Assembly: GCA_023091665.1 (NCBI GenBank)
Contig: JALJCQ010000016.1
Location: 1,054,001-1,118,000, forward strand
Source of the DNA: Pythium myriotylum
Taxonomy: Eukaryota; Oomycota; Peronosporomycetes; Pythiales; Pythiaceae
Direction of reading: 5' to 3'
Length of the DNA: 64,000 nt
Shown here: positions 20,048 to 30,918 of the stretch, piece by piece
How positions within the stretch are numbered: the first letter of the stretch is position 1
How the letters are laid out: every line of letters starts with the position of its first letter
Made by a program: the position numbers and the translations under genes
Notes under the pieces: generated by a model
What the model saw: the letters and a program-made list of their open reading frames with translations, nothing else
The model's database searches: none
Told to the model about the DNA's origin: nothing

Positions 20048-21177
20048 ATGGGTGCGACGACCGAGAACGCGACCGAGAAGCCCCAAGCCGACGAGCCGAC
20101 GGCCATGGACGCCCAACGCGCGCTGCTCGACGAGCTCATGGGCCGCAACCGCGACGGCGACAAGCCGAATCTCGAGGTCAACGACTTCCGCGACGCGCGC
20201 GTCTGCAAGCGCTTCCTCTGCGGGCTCTGTCCGCACGACCTCTTCCAAAACACCAAGATGGATCTCGGCGAGTGCGCCAAGCTCCACCTGCCCAAGCTCA
20301 AGGCCGCCTACGAGGCCGACCCGCGCGCGAGCGAGTACGGATACGAGTACGAGCTCGAGAAAGACCTCATCAAGATCGTCTCCGAGGTCGAGCGCAAGAT
20401 CGCGCGGTCGCAGGCGCGCCTCGAAGAGCAGGACGGCGAGCGCGCGCCCTCGCTCGTGGACGTCGAGAACTGCAAGGAAGTGCTCGAGATCACGGCCGAG
20501 ATCCAGGAGGTCATGCAGAAGGCCGAAGAGGCCGGCAACGAAGGAGAGGTCGACCTCTCCATGGAACTCATGGCCAAGGTCGAGGAGCTCCAGGCCAAGA
20601 AAGCCGAGGCCCAGGCCCACGCGATGGTGCGCCAGTTCAAGCCCGTGCCGATCGAGCCTTCGGAGAATGGGGACAAGGACAAAGGATCGACCACGCTCAC
20701 TCCTGGCCAGAACGTCAACCAGAAGCTCCGGGTCTGCGATGTGTGCGGTGCGTTCCTCAGTATTTTTGACAGCGACCGGCGCCTCGCGGACCACTTTGGC
20801 GGCAAACTGCACCTCGGCTACCTGCAAATTCGCAAGAAGATCGAACAGATCGCGAACGACCGCCGCGAACGTCGTCGCGCCGGCGGACCAGGCAGCCCCC
20901 CACCTCCAAAGGCTGACCGACGCCAGGCACCGGCCGCTGAGTCTCGTCGTGACCGCCGCTCCCGCTCGCGCTCGCGAACCAGGTATGGATCCTACTCAAA
21001 AGCTAGTCGTTTGCGCACTGTGCTGACCTGTTTACCACGCTCCCTAGACGCGACGATCGGTCTGGTCGTCGCGATCGTGACCGCAGCCGTGACCGAGATC
21101 GCGACAGCAGCCGACGCCGCCGTCGTCACCGATCCACGAGCCGTAGCCGCAGCCGTAGCCGAGGACGCCGCCGCTGA
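20048..21177 (+). CDS. LUC7-like U1 snRNP splicing factor
   Basis: Exons 20048-20982 and 21048-21177 with a 65-nt intron, 354 residues. LUC7 domain: ALLDELMGRNRDGD, a CCCH finger (RFLCGLCPHDLF...DLGECAKLH), a long coiled coil (about 95-205) and a C2H2 finger (RVCDVCGAFL...DRRLADHFGGKLHLGY). The second exon encodes an Arg/Ser/Asp-rich tail (RSRDRDRDSSRRRRR, RSTSRSRSRSRGRRR), as in human LUC7L proteins. LUC7 binds U1 snRNP and stabilises weak 5' splice sites in the nucleus. The start could also be the second ATG (MDAQRALL, 20105), which matches the usual family N-terminus more closely. The intron divides the RS tail; reading through it shifts frame and gives an Ala/Val-rich tail ending at 21265. 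Confidence 0.92.
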
Positions 21178-21422
21178 TTGTTGGAGTGATCTGGCCTGCT
21201 TTGGGACGCTTCGCAGACTTCCGTATGAACAACGTAATGCTTGTTGCTTTGAGGAACTGGCGTAATTGGTCGCTTGTGTCTTGTGCACAGTCTTCCCTCG
21301 TCCGTGGCGAACGTCAGCCACTGGTTCACCGCAACCCCCAACTTGGCAGCGGTATGTGTCTTGGATCGGAATCGCTCATCGTCGTAACGTTGTATTGTGA
21401 ACTATTTCCTGTGCAAACTGGA

Positions 21423-22786
21423 TCATCGCTGAACCACACTGCGCTGTCGCCGTCCTTTGTGAACGATGGCTGACTCCGCGAAGCGAACGACTGCCATTAG
21501 CTCGCGAATCGCATGTAGACTCGGCGATCGTTCTCCTTCACAGAATGCGTCGCGGAAAGCCGAGAGCACGAGGCTCGAGACCTCCGACAAGAGCGCTTCC
21601 TGCACTACGTTGTCGTACGAAGTAGACCCTGCCGAGTGTTCGTCTTTGGTTTCCCACGCTGTTTGGAGCTTGTGGAGGAGCTCCATGTGAGGTACGAGTG
21701 CCGATCTTAAGGGACTGCTGAGCAACAACCGATTGCTCGCGTTAGCTACTGCTTCGTTCGTGGTCGGATCCTTTTTACGGAACCGCTCCAGCATGGCGTC
21801 GCGATGGGATACTGCCGTCTACAACAGGTGGCCATAATGTGAGCGTCATATACAGTAGTCAGGCGTCAACCAAAACAGCGCCACTAGGCTCACCTGTGAG
21901 AGCACGGGTCGCGGCGGCAGTCGCTGTGCGAGCTGCTTGGTGACCTCGTTGAGCTGTAGTAGCAAAGTCCGCGCCTACATGTTTATACAAATTCAGTCTC
22001 CGTCGGACGTAAACTGGTTGGTCATGCTTCTCGCACCTGCTTCAGTCGGCAATACACAGGAAACACCGACGAGATCGAGGGGGCGTTCAGGGCCTTGCGC
22101 ACGGCCTCCGACTGCGGGTCGGCGCGTGCGTCCAAGTAGCCCCCCACGCTGCGGTACGCGCGGCGTACCCTTTCCACTTGCTGCACGTACCCGACTTGCA
22201 CGCGGTTTGTCTCCTTGGTCTCTTCCCGTGAACCGCCGCCAGTCTCTCGCAGCGACAGATGCTCGCTCATTCTCCTACAGAACGCCACGCGGAACGACTT
22301 GTCGGCCTCGGTCGCGTCAACATCCTCCAGCTGCTGCATCAGCGTCTTCATTCGTCGTGGATACTCGAGCCGAGCGACCACCGGCGGCGGTGAACTATCC
22401 ACGCGCGCCGGCTGCGTCGCATGGTCCTCGTTCTCGCTTTCTTTCTGCTCGTCGTCGTCGCTCGCGCCGTTCTCTCTCGCCGCCATCTCCAGTCGGATGC
22501 GCCGCGCGCGGCGGATCACGTCGTCGATGGAGCTCTCGAGCGAGCGCGTCTCGGCCTGCTGGCGCTTCTGCGCGGCCTCTCTCGCCTCGAGCGCGCGGCC
22601 CACGAAGCGCAGCACGCGCCGCGCCTCGTCGCTCTCGGCTCGCGCCACCAGCGCGCGCAGCGCCACGTCGGCCTCGAGCGCCAGCAGCGCGCGCAGCAGC
22701 CGCGCGAGCTCGTCGGCGAGCATCGCATCCCTTGGGCTCGTCGTCGTTGGCGACGACCTGGCGGCTGGTCGTGGTGTGGACCACAT
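21423..22786 (-). CDS. Unrecognised alpha-helical protein
   Basis: Exons 22037-22786, 21894-21974 and 21423-21818; introns 62 and 75 nt; 408 residues from the first ATG at 22786 (the ATG at 22723, MLADELARLLRALL, is also possible). The three frames join in phase and every junction is canonical. The product is nearly all helical: an Ala/Leu/Arg-rich N-terminal half with a coiled-coil-like stretch (AREAAQKRQQAETRSLESS), an acidic linker, then EYPRRMKTLMQQLEDVD, a block ending in FPVYCRLKQARTLLLQL, and a Leu-rich C-terminus. No catalytic motif, signal peptide or membrane segment. I do not recognise the family; a scaffold or complex subunit is only a guess. Convergent with the LUC7-like gene. Confidence 0.65.
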
Positions 22787-23130
22787 CACGTCGTCGACCT
22801 CTCTCAAAACCGATATCGTCTTTTGAGTCACTGTTCCAGTTGTTGTCACACCCAACGAACACCTCTTTTTGGACACGACAATAGAGGCTAATTAGTTCCT
22901 GGGGTTTCTGGAAGCGAAGGTCAAGTGATGGCTAATTCAGAGGACTAATGAGGAGCTCCTCGCGACAAAGCGGAACGTTTGCTCCGACCGTTCTCGCTGT
23001 TGCGTCCCGCTCGCCATGCACTTCAACATGATGAAAGATTTCCCCTCGTGGGGCTCATAATTACGTTAATAGGGACGGGCAAGCGCCCACGACGACCTAA
23101 CGGCTAGTCCGAATAGTGATACTGACGACG
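22787..23130. other. Tandem intergenic gap
   Basis: 344 nt between two minus-strand genes. AT-rich patches and the 10-bp palindrome AGGAGCTCCT at 22951-22960, about 165 nt upstream of the helical-protein start. Nothing else recognised. Confidence 0.4.
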
Positions 23131-24894
23131 TCATGACGAGCCCGACCCAGAGCCTGAGCCTGAGCCCGAGCCCGAGCCGGGGCGCACGACGGCGACTGTG
23201 TTGGCTGCTCGGTGCTTCTCAAGCTTGAAGCGAAGCAGCTCTTGCATGACCTGGAGGTTCTGCTCCTGGAGCTGGATCATGCGGTTCATGGCGGCACACT
23301 GGTCCATGCGCAGGTCGTCAATCGCGTTCGTCAGCTTGCCCACCGAGTCGAGTACGATCGCCGTCTCCTGCGAGTACCGCTCGGAAAACTGCTTGGAGAT
23401 CACACCAGTGAGCCGATCGAGCGCGTTGATGAGAGCCTGATCGTGCACGACCACTGGCTTGACCATGTCTTCGCTCGAGCCTGAGGAGTAAGACCCATCT
23501 AAAGTTGTCAACGATCTGCAGCGTACGGTCACGACAACTTAGCGGATACTGACCTGATTCGTCCGGGGTCGTAAAGTCGTCGACAGATTCTTTGCCTCGC
23601 GGCAGCGCTTCGTGCTGGCGACGGAAGCCGCCGTTCGACTTGTGCGCCACCGACTCCTGGTTCATGGTCGTGCGAGCGTTCATGCTCATTTGCGGTTGTT
23701 GGTGCGCGTGGTTGTGCGGTGCATGGTTGGCCGAGTTGTACACGTCTCGCAGCGTGCCCCAGTACTGCTTGTACATGTCGCTGCGGCGGTCGAAGTAGGC
23801 TTCCTGGCGTTTCATGACCTTGGCGTCGTACTCGTCGTCGAGCGACTTGAGCTTCTTGGCGACGCGCTCGTTGTTGTTGCCAAAGTCCTCGGTGTCGCCC
23901 ATGCGCATCGGCGGCGTGGCGTCGCCGCCTTCGTACGGATCGGCCATTTGCCGCTTGTGGGACGATCCGAGTGCGCGTGTGACGTCCTCGTGCATGTTGC
24001 GCCAGCGCATTAGCCCATCCACCTGTGGAGATTGATGAAAAGCCAGTCAGTCTTCCAATCAAACGAGCCACACAAATAAGAGGGGGGAGAGGAAAAGGGG
24101 GGGGAAGGGATCCTCACCTGCTCGGAGCTCATTCCAAGCTGTCCGTTGCCCCGCGCGGCCATGACTGGAGGTCCGCTCGGCGGCGCTGGCGGCGCTCGGT
24201 CGTGAGCAAGTGGTCGTCGGGGGCCGTCGTGGTCAGCCTGCGACCACGGACGACTTGGGTGGTCTGGCGGCGGGCGGATCATCCTCCGACGCGGCGAGAT
24301 CGCCTGCTTGTGGAGCTCGGTCGCCGGCGCCGGTGTCTGCTTGGGCGCGGACGGCGGCGGCGGTGGCGCGTACCGCGGCGGCGCTTGCTCGGCGTGGCTC
24401 TTGGGCATCGGCGGGGGCCGCGTCGTCGGCGGCGGCTGGCTCGCGACGGGCTCTTGCTGAGGCGGCGTCTTGTCGCTATTTTTGTGTTCTTCGAGCTCGG
24501 GCTGGCGCGCGCGCGCGTCCTGCTTCTTGTGGAGGCGGTGCGAGTTGGTGCGCTCCTTGTGGACCTCCCAGGCGCGCGTGCGGAAGCCCGAGTTCATGAT
24601 GACGGGCTTGGGTTTCTTGCCGCCGTGGACGGCATAGTGGACGTGGCAGACCTTGCAGAGCACGAAGCGGCCTTCGTCGTCGAGGCTGAGCACGTCCGGG
24701 TCGGTGAGGATGCTCGCGGGCCACGAGTCGGCCTTGCGCTTGGGCATCCGCTGCTTCTTCTTCTCCTGGTGCGTGAGGATGTGGCGATAGGGATTGGCGT
24801 CCTTGTCCGCCGAGTCGGTCGAGGCCGTGGAGAGCGGCGTGGACTCGCGGCTGGTCTGGGGCGGCCGGTCGAAGGCGCCTGCAGGGAACGACAT
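23131..24894 (-). CDS. Zinc-finger-like, Pro-rich, coiled-coil protein with Gly-Ser tail
   Basis: Exons 24118-24894, 23554-24022 and 23131-23498; introns 95 and 55 nt; 537 residues. Start at the first ATG (MSFPAG); the frame upstream opens with GTG. Residues about 75-125 hold LCKVCHVHYAVHGG...WEVHKERTNSH, a C-x2-C...H...H arrangement that may bind one zinc. A long Pro/Gln/Arg-rich region follows, then a helical middle (MRWRNMHEDVTRAL, VAKKLKSLDDEYDAKVMKRQEAYFDRR), a coiled coil in the last exon (MDQCAAMNRMIQLQEQNLQ) and seven or eight consecutive Gly-Ser pairs at the C-terminus. The second intron junction was set by frame (DES|DGSYSSG). A nuclear DNA- or RNA-binding role is plausible but unproved; I do not recognise the family. 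Confidence 0.7.
23140..23180 (-). repeat. Hexanucleotide repeat encoding (Gly-Ser)n
   Basis: Tandem imperfect 6-bp units (GGCTCG/GGCTCA/GGGTCG on the minus strand) encode the C-terminal Gly-Ser run of the upstream-starting zinc-finger-like gene. In-frame length variation between strains is likely because each unit is a multiple of three. Confidence 0.8.
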
Positions 24895-26557
24895 GAGCTT
24901 GAGTGTCGTCTGTCGAGTCGAGGCCGCGACGATGGACTGCTCGTCGGCGACGCCACATACAAGAAACACAAAGCATCCAGCTCACTCAACTGCGACGAGG
25001 GAGCAACGGCCACAAGCCAAAAGGGAAAAAGCACGAGTGCGTGGAGGCAAGGGAGACTGGACTCGTCCCGACGACTCCGACGGGGGAACCGGACGAGAGG
25101 CTGCCGAGCCTCCACGCACTCGCGTCGACCAAGCCATCCAGTCCCATGCCCACGAGCACACCCAGACCCCACACACGCCGGCACACGAGGGCTGCTTACC
25201 TCGGGGAGGATCTCTTGGTGGTTGGTCGCTCTCTTGGTTGTTGTTCGACAACCTCTTCTCCGGAATGAGCGCTGGACAGCGGCACGCAGAAGCGGTTCCC
25301 CCTTTTTGTTCCCGAACCTCAGGCAGCGAGTATACAAAACCGAGGATGTTTGACCCCCGCGACGACGACCACCGGTCGGTCGGTCGGGACCCCCACGCCT
25401 CCTCTGGGACGGAGAAGGGAACACACACACACCGGCCCCCACAACAGGCTAGAGGCACCTCCAGCTGAAACAATACAGAACGCAACATTCGTGTTTTTCA
25501 CTCGAGGAGGCGTGGGAAAGGGAGAAACATACAAACGGCAAGTTTAACTAAAATTCCACCTAGACCTACCCTACCCCTAGGCCGGAAACGCAACCAACCA
25601 CTTGCCCAAGACAACAGAGGAGAGAGTGGCAGCTGGCTAAAAACGCGACTTTGAAGCCGGCGATTCCGCGAACCTCCGCCCGCGAGAACAAAACACGCGG
25701 CTGTTGCGCGAATGTACCGTGGTCAGCCCACCTGGCAAGTGAATGCGCCGAACGATTAGAGAAGGGCGAGCTGACGGGCGCGCCGGTTTAACATGTTGAA
25801 TCGCTGGATTAAACAGCGGGAAGCGGGTCTCGCTGCAGACATTTCGTTGGTGGCGAGTGCAGAAAGTGGTTCCGTTGGCGTGGGCTGAGCGAAGGCCCAC
25901 GCTTCAGGCAGAATGACTGCGGGGCCTCAGTCAGTCGGATCCAGTGAGTGGAGGCCTTCTCATTTTCGTCCAATGGTCCAATCAGATCGCTGTGCTCGTT
26001 GGCGCGAGGATGGATCGAAACAATCTGCTTCCAAAACGAAACAGAACTGTCAGTTTTGAGCATACAGAACACGAGACAAAGCTGGCCACGAGCAGCCACG
26101 GTCGCCAAACCGGCCGGTCGGCATCCTGTGTTTCTCTGATGCCTGGTGCGGGGTAGGGGAGGTGGTCTGGGCCACCTTGAGTTTTGGTGCGTTCGACGGA
26201 CCGAATTTGAAATACAAAATGGACCATGAACACCAAGCCTTCGGTCAGCGTTGGCGTGAGTCACGCGAACCAGAGTCGGCTCCCGCGCCAACGTTGGTTC
26301 GAGGCACGCTCGTGGTCGTCCGAGTCAGCAAACCTCCCCCAAAGGGAACCGGAGAACCGATCTTCTCCCGCGAAAGAACCGTTCTTCCTCATGTGGGGTT
26401 TTTCGGTTCTACAACCCAATTCGTGGGGGAACCCAAACGTTGGGGGGGCGTCCAGACTACCGGTTCCCAGTGGTCGTCGTGTGGACCACGTTGTCCTAGC
26501 TGACGACCTAAATTAGGAACGCCAACGGAGCTCCTGAACAGTGCCACCCAAACCAAG
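24895..26557. promoter_or_regulatory. Long divergent intergenic region, zinc-finger-like gene / TAF11
   Basis: 1.66 kb with no frame I can support on either strand. On the minus strand a consensus donor (CCGAG|GTAAGC, about 25200) lies 300 nt upstream of the start and may begin a 5' UTR intron. Near TAF11 there is a CCAACGTTGG palindrome at 26288-26297 and at least four GAACCG/CGGTTC hexamers between 26347 and 26465. A GGAGCTCC palindrome sits at 26527-26534, 24 nt before the TAF11 ATG. Confidence 0.45.
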
Positions 26558-27345
26558 ATGGAGGAGGCGCTCGAGGCTCGCGCGGCGATGACGGACGAGG
26601 ACGAAGAGACCAAGGGCGACGACGGCAGCGTGGATCTGGACGGAGAGCTCAAGCAGCTGGACACGGAGGAGGAAGACGACGTGGGCCTGACCGAGGAAGA
26701 GGACGACGAGGACGACGACAAGACCAAGTCGCCGGCCAAGGCCAAGAAGAAGCGCCTCGCCACGGACGACGAAGGCGACGAAGACGACGAGGACGAAGAG
26801 ATGAAGGACGAGACCGCCGACGAAGAGGACGACGAGCCCGAGGACTTTGAAGAGGAAGACGCCGAAGAAGAAGACGAGGAGCCCTCGGACGGCTCCAAGC
26901 TCGACCTCGCCGACCCCAAGTCCATGCTGCGCATGATCCGCAGTCTGCCCGAGCGCGAGGCCAAGCGCCACGAGCACTTTCGCCGCGCGCACTTTGACCG
27001 CGGCGCCATCAAGCGCATCATGGCCAAGACCATCGCCGAGTGCGCGACGCCCGACCGCCGCACGCCCACGGTCACGCAGGTCATGTCCATCATCATGGCC
27101 GGCATGACCAAGTCGTTTGTCGGCGCGCTCACGGCCGAAGGTGCGTGCTGACGGCTCGTATTTGTATCGATGCTGCTTTGCAAGTGCAGTTGCTAAACGT
27201 GTCGCTGTGTCTAGCCCGTCGCATCATGGACCGCAACGGCGAGACCGGCCCCATCGAGCCGCGCCACCTGCGCGAGGCCCAGCGTAAATACTACAAGCGC
27301 CGCCCGCTCGCACGCGGTCGCAACCGCCGACGCCTGCTGCGGTGA
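26558..27345 (+). CDS. TAF11: TFIID subunit TAF11
   Basis: Exons 26558-27140 and 27215-27345, intron 74 nt, 237 residues. The N-terminal half is very acidic (Asp/Glu runs, about residues 10-115) with one basic patch (SPAKAKKKR). The C-terminal half is the TAFII28 histone fold: EREAKRHEHFRRAHFDRG, AIKRIMAKTI, TQVMSIIMAGMTKSFVGAL, then after splicing TAEARRIMDRNGETGPIEPRHLREA, which is the conserved end of the family, followed by a basic tail (RRPLARGRNRRRLLR). In TFIID, TAF11 pairs with TAF13 and contacts TBP/TFIIA at Pol II promoters. The intron lies inside the histone fold. The long acidic leader exceeds that of most TAF11 proteins. Convergent with the receptor kinase gene, 124 nt apart. Confidence 0.93.
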
Positions 27346-27469
27346 AGTGGGAAGCGCGGCGTCGCCATCCTTTCTTTACGGCTCACCGCCACGCAACACA
27401 GTCACATACATATTCTATTTGGCAAAATAGTTGCGAGCGTCTCGCTACGCACGACAAACACACACAGCT

Positions 27470-30400
27470 CTACGCGACGCCCTCGTCCTCTTCGTCGTCC
27501 TCGTCCGTGTCGCTTCTGCGTTCGCTCCGCAGCAGCGAGTCGGTCTCGCGTGGTGAGGTCGCGAGCGTGCCGTAGTTGTTGGCGAGGTTCTGCTGCGAGC
27601 CCGAGGACACGAGGCTCTCTTTGCTCGGCCGCCGGTAGATGGCCGGCGTCGTCGTGGCTGCCGACGCGAGCGTCGAGTTGCTCGTCGAGTGCGAAAGTGA
27701 GGGCCCGACTTCGTAGATCGGCCCGCCCGAGGTCGAAGACGTGGGCGGCCCGAGGCCCGAGGCATAATCGTCCGGCGGCGGCACGGATAGCAAGTACGGG
27801 TCCTTGAGCAGATACCCGATCTCGGCGAAGGATGGTCGCAGCTCGGGACTCGCCTCCCAGCACGCACGCATGAGGCGAGCTAGCACGGGCGGACAGCTCA
27901 CGGGAATCACAGGGCGCAACCCATTCACGACGGCCGTCATCTACAAAGAGAAAAGAGTTTAGGAACGAGGTAGGGAGAGGCAGGGAAGCAGACAAGCAGA
28001 GAAAGACGTACGAGCTGGAATGGGTTCATGCCCTGGTCACCGTACGGCTTGCTGCGCGACCAGGTCGAGTAGAGCAGGATGCCGAACGAGAAGACGTCGC
28101 CCTTGGTGGAGCACTGGATACCTCCCATGGTCGCCATCTCGGGCGCCATGTAGCTCGGCGTGCCGACCTCGGCGGTCATGGACGTGGCGTCCAGGTCGAT
28201 GAGCCTGGAGAGCCCAAAGTCGCAGATGTTGACGTCGTTATTCTCCGTGATGAGGACGTTGGCGGGCTTGAGGTCGCGGTGGACGACGTTGCGGCTGTGG
28301 AGAAAAGCCATGCCGCTGACGATCTGGTTGATGATTTTGAGGAAGAACGACTCGTCGAGAGGCCCCGTCACATTCGGGTTCTCGATCAAGTGGCTCAGCG
28401 ACGTCGGGCAGAAATCCGTCACAATGTAAAGCACACGACTGTAGTAGCTCACGCCGTAGAAACGCACGACGTACGGGTGGTGGAGCCGGCTGAGGATGCT
28501 CACTTCGCGGCGGAAGAAGCTCTGGAAGTACTCCTGGCCTGTGATGGGGCTATAGAGCCGTTTGACCGCGACAACTGAGCTTCCGCCTCCGCTGTGGAGC
28601 AGCGAGCGGAAGACTTGACCCGAAGTGCCGTTGCCCACTTCGATCTGCAGCGTGAGCGACTCGAACGGAATGAGCCAGTCGCGCGTGTCGTTCGAGACGA
28701 AAAACTCCAAGTCGGAGACGTCGTGGATCTCGACATAGTCCGAACGTGAAAAGCTATTGCCGCGATTCACGAATGGACCATTGCGGTACTGGCGAGGCTG
28801 GCGCGCGAGCTTGCGCATCGCGCACATGCAGAAGCCGAGCGTGGAGAGCGCGATCGTGCCGAGGATCGCGACCATCATGAAGGGAAAGTCGTAGATCTCG
28901 CAGCCGTAGCCGCTATAGCGCGCGTCACACTTGCACACGGCCTTGTTATCAGCCATGATGCACTGGCCGTGGCCGTTGCACATGAGCCCACTCTCGAGGA
29001 AACCCGGACACAGTGAGCACGTGGGGCCGATGTAGCCTTCTGAACACGTCGTGCACGGTAGCTTGGTGTGAAGCTCGTAGCCTTCATTGCAGACACATTC
29101 GCCCGTACCATTAAGCCCGCTCAGACACTTGCCGTGACCACAGTCGCGCGGACACTCTTGGCAATTCTCGCCGAAGAAGCCTTCCTCGCAGTCATAACAG
29201 TCCGACTCGGAGCTCCAGCCTCGGTGGCAATTGCACTTTCCGGTACCGTGGAGCCCGTCGTCGCAACGGCCTTCGCCACATTTGCGGCAGAGCACGCACG
29301 TCTCACCAAAGTAGCCGCCCATACATCCCACGCAGTTGTTTGAGTCGGACCATCCGACGTCGCAAATACAACGCCCGTCGCCGTCCTTACCCGAGTTGCA
29401 GTGGCCGTGCGGCGCGCAGATCGGACATGAAAGGCAGTGCGCTCCAAAGTGCTGCGGCGAGCACTGACACGACATGGTGATCGGGTTGAAGTCCCAGCCT
29501 TCGTCGCAGAGCGAGCAGCGGCTGTCCTTGGTGTAGCCTTCGTCGCAGATGCATGTCCCGTCGCCCGAGGTCGAGTCGTTGCAGCGACCGTGGCTGTTGC
29601 AGCTGCGGCATGGAGTGCATGACTTGCCGTAATACCCGGGCGAGCACTCGAGACACCTCGACTCGGGAGAGAAGCCTTCGGGGCACACGCACTCGCCGTT
29701 CCCAAGCAGGCCGTGGTTGCACGAGCCACCGTCGCACGGGTTACACGGTTGGCAGGACTTGCCAAAGAAGTTGCCCATGCAGTCCATGCAGTTGGCCGCA
29801 GCGTCGAAGCCCACAGCACACGAGCAACGACCGCTTCCCGTTAGTCCGTCCTCGCACGCGCCATGGGGGAAGTTGCAGTCGGGACACTTGGTGCACTTTT
29901 CGCCGTAGTATCCGGGAAGACACGTGCCGCATCGCGTGGCCGGGTCGAAGCCTTCCTCGCAGATGCACTTGCCGCTGCCTTTCTCGCCCGAGTCGCAATG
30001 ACCGTTGATGCACTGGTCACACCGCTGCTTGCAGCCTTCACCATAGAAGTTTGGCAGGCAGTCGAGACAGTCCGGACCGGCATACCCAGGTCTGCGGAGT
30101 GTCAAATGAAGGATCTCGTCAGTGAGCAACGTCCACATTGCAACGAGAGCAGGACAGACATACGTACAGGCAGCTACACGAGCGGGGTAGAAGATCGTTC
30201 GCTGCGCACAGACACTCGCCGTGGCCCGAGCACATGAGGCCCGTGGTCTCATTCCAGCCTGGGCACGCTACAAATAATCGCCGGGATCAGCTCCGCTCGC
30301 CCAGATTCGGCTTCCTCGTTCATACCACGCACCTGACTTGTCTTGCGCCTCCACAAACACGTTGATCTCGGCGAAGCCAGCGTAGGAGATGCCCCCCATG

Positions 30401-30918
30401 GAGCAAACGGGGCGGTTTTCGTGGTTCCCTTGCCAGCCGTACTGGATCGTGACGCTCAGCGAGTCCGACGTGATGTGGTCTTTGACCGATGCGCGTGCAC
30501 TCGCGCCGATGATGCCGTTCCCGTAGGGCGGGAAGATGTTGTACACGTCGTCGCAGTGCGGGTAGTTGTACACGACGTAGGCGTCGCCCGGGAACACGGG
30601 CATGGCCAGGAGCTCGTCGCCGTTGAGCGTGAGGCTCTTGACGAAGCCGCGGCCTCCGTCGGCGTTGGCAAAGTCGATCTGCTTGACGGCGACCGCCATC
30701 TCGGCCTTGCAGAGCGTCTGCGCGGCGAGGTCGAGCCGCGCGAGCGTGAGCGGCGCCACGGGCGCGAAGTCGCAGGCGTCGCCGACCCACTGCTGGCAGC
30801 GCGCGACGGTCTGCGCCTGCTGCACGAGCGCCGCGACGCCGCCAGCGAGCGAGCTCAGCAGCAGCAGCAGCAGCGGCGGACGCAGCCGCCGCGCCGCGTA
30901 CTCTTTCCGCGTGATCAT
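27470..30918 (-). CDS. EGF-repeat receptor kinase (TKL-type)
   Basis: Exons 30333-30918, 30168-30267, 28012-30091 and 27470-27940; introns 65, 76 and 71 nt; 1078 residues. Signal peptide with a Leu run (RLRPPLLLLLLSSLAGG), a 190-residue unrecognised ectodomain, nine Cys-rich EGF/laminin-EGF-like units (about 195-625), a single membrane helix (VAILGTIALSTLGFCMC, about 635-655) and a cytoplasmic protein kinase (about 707-965) with a Gly-rich loop (GNGTSGQVF), VAVKR, HRDLKPANVLI, DFG and APE, so it should be active. The last intron is within the kinase C-lobe (NPFQL|MTAVVNGLRP). A Ser-rich, then acidic, C-terminal tail follows. Receptor kinases with varied ectodomains joined to TKL domains are known from oomycetes; the ligand is unknown. 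Confidence 0.9.

Noticed and set aside
25809..26291. 160-codon minus-strand frame in the long intergenic region
   Set aside because: Pro/Arg/His-rich with no motif or splice support; more likely chance.
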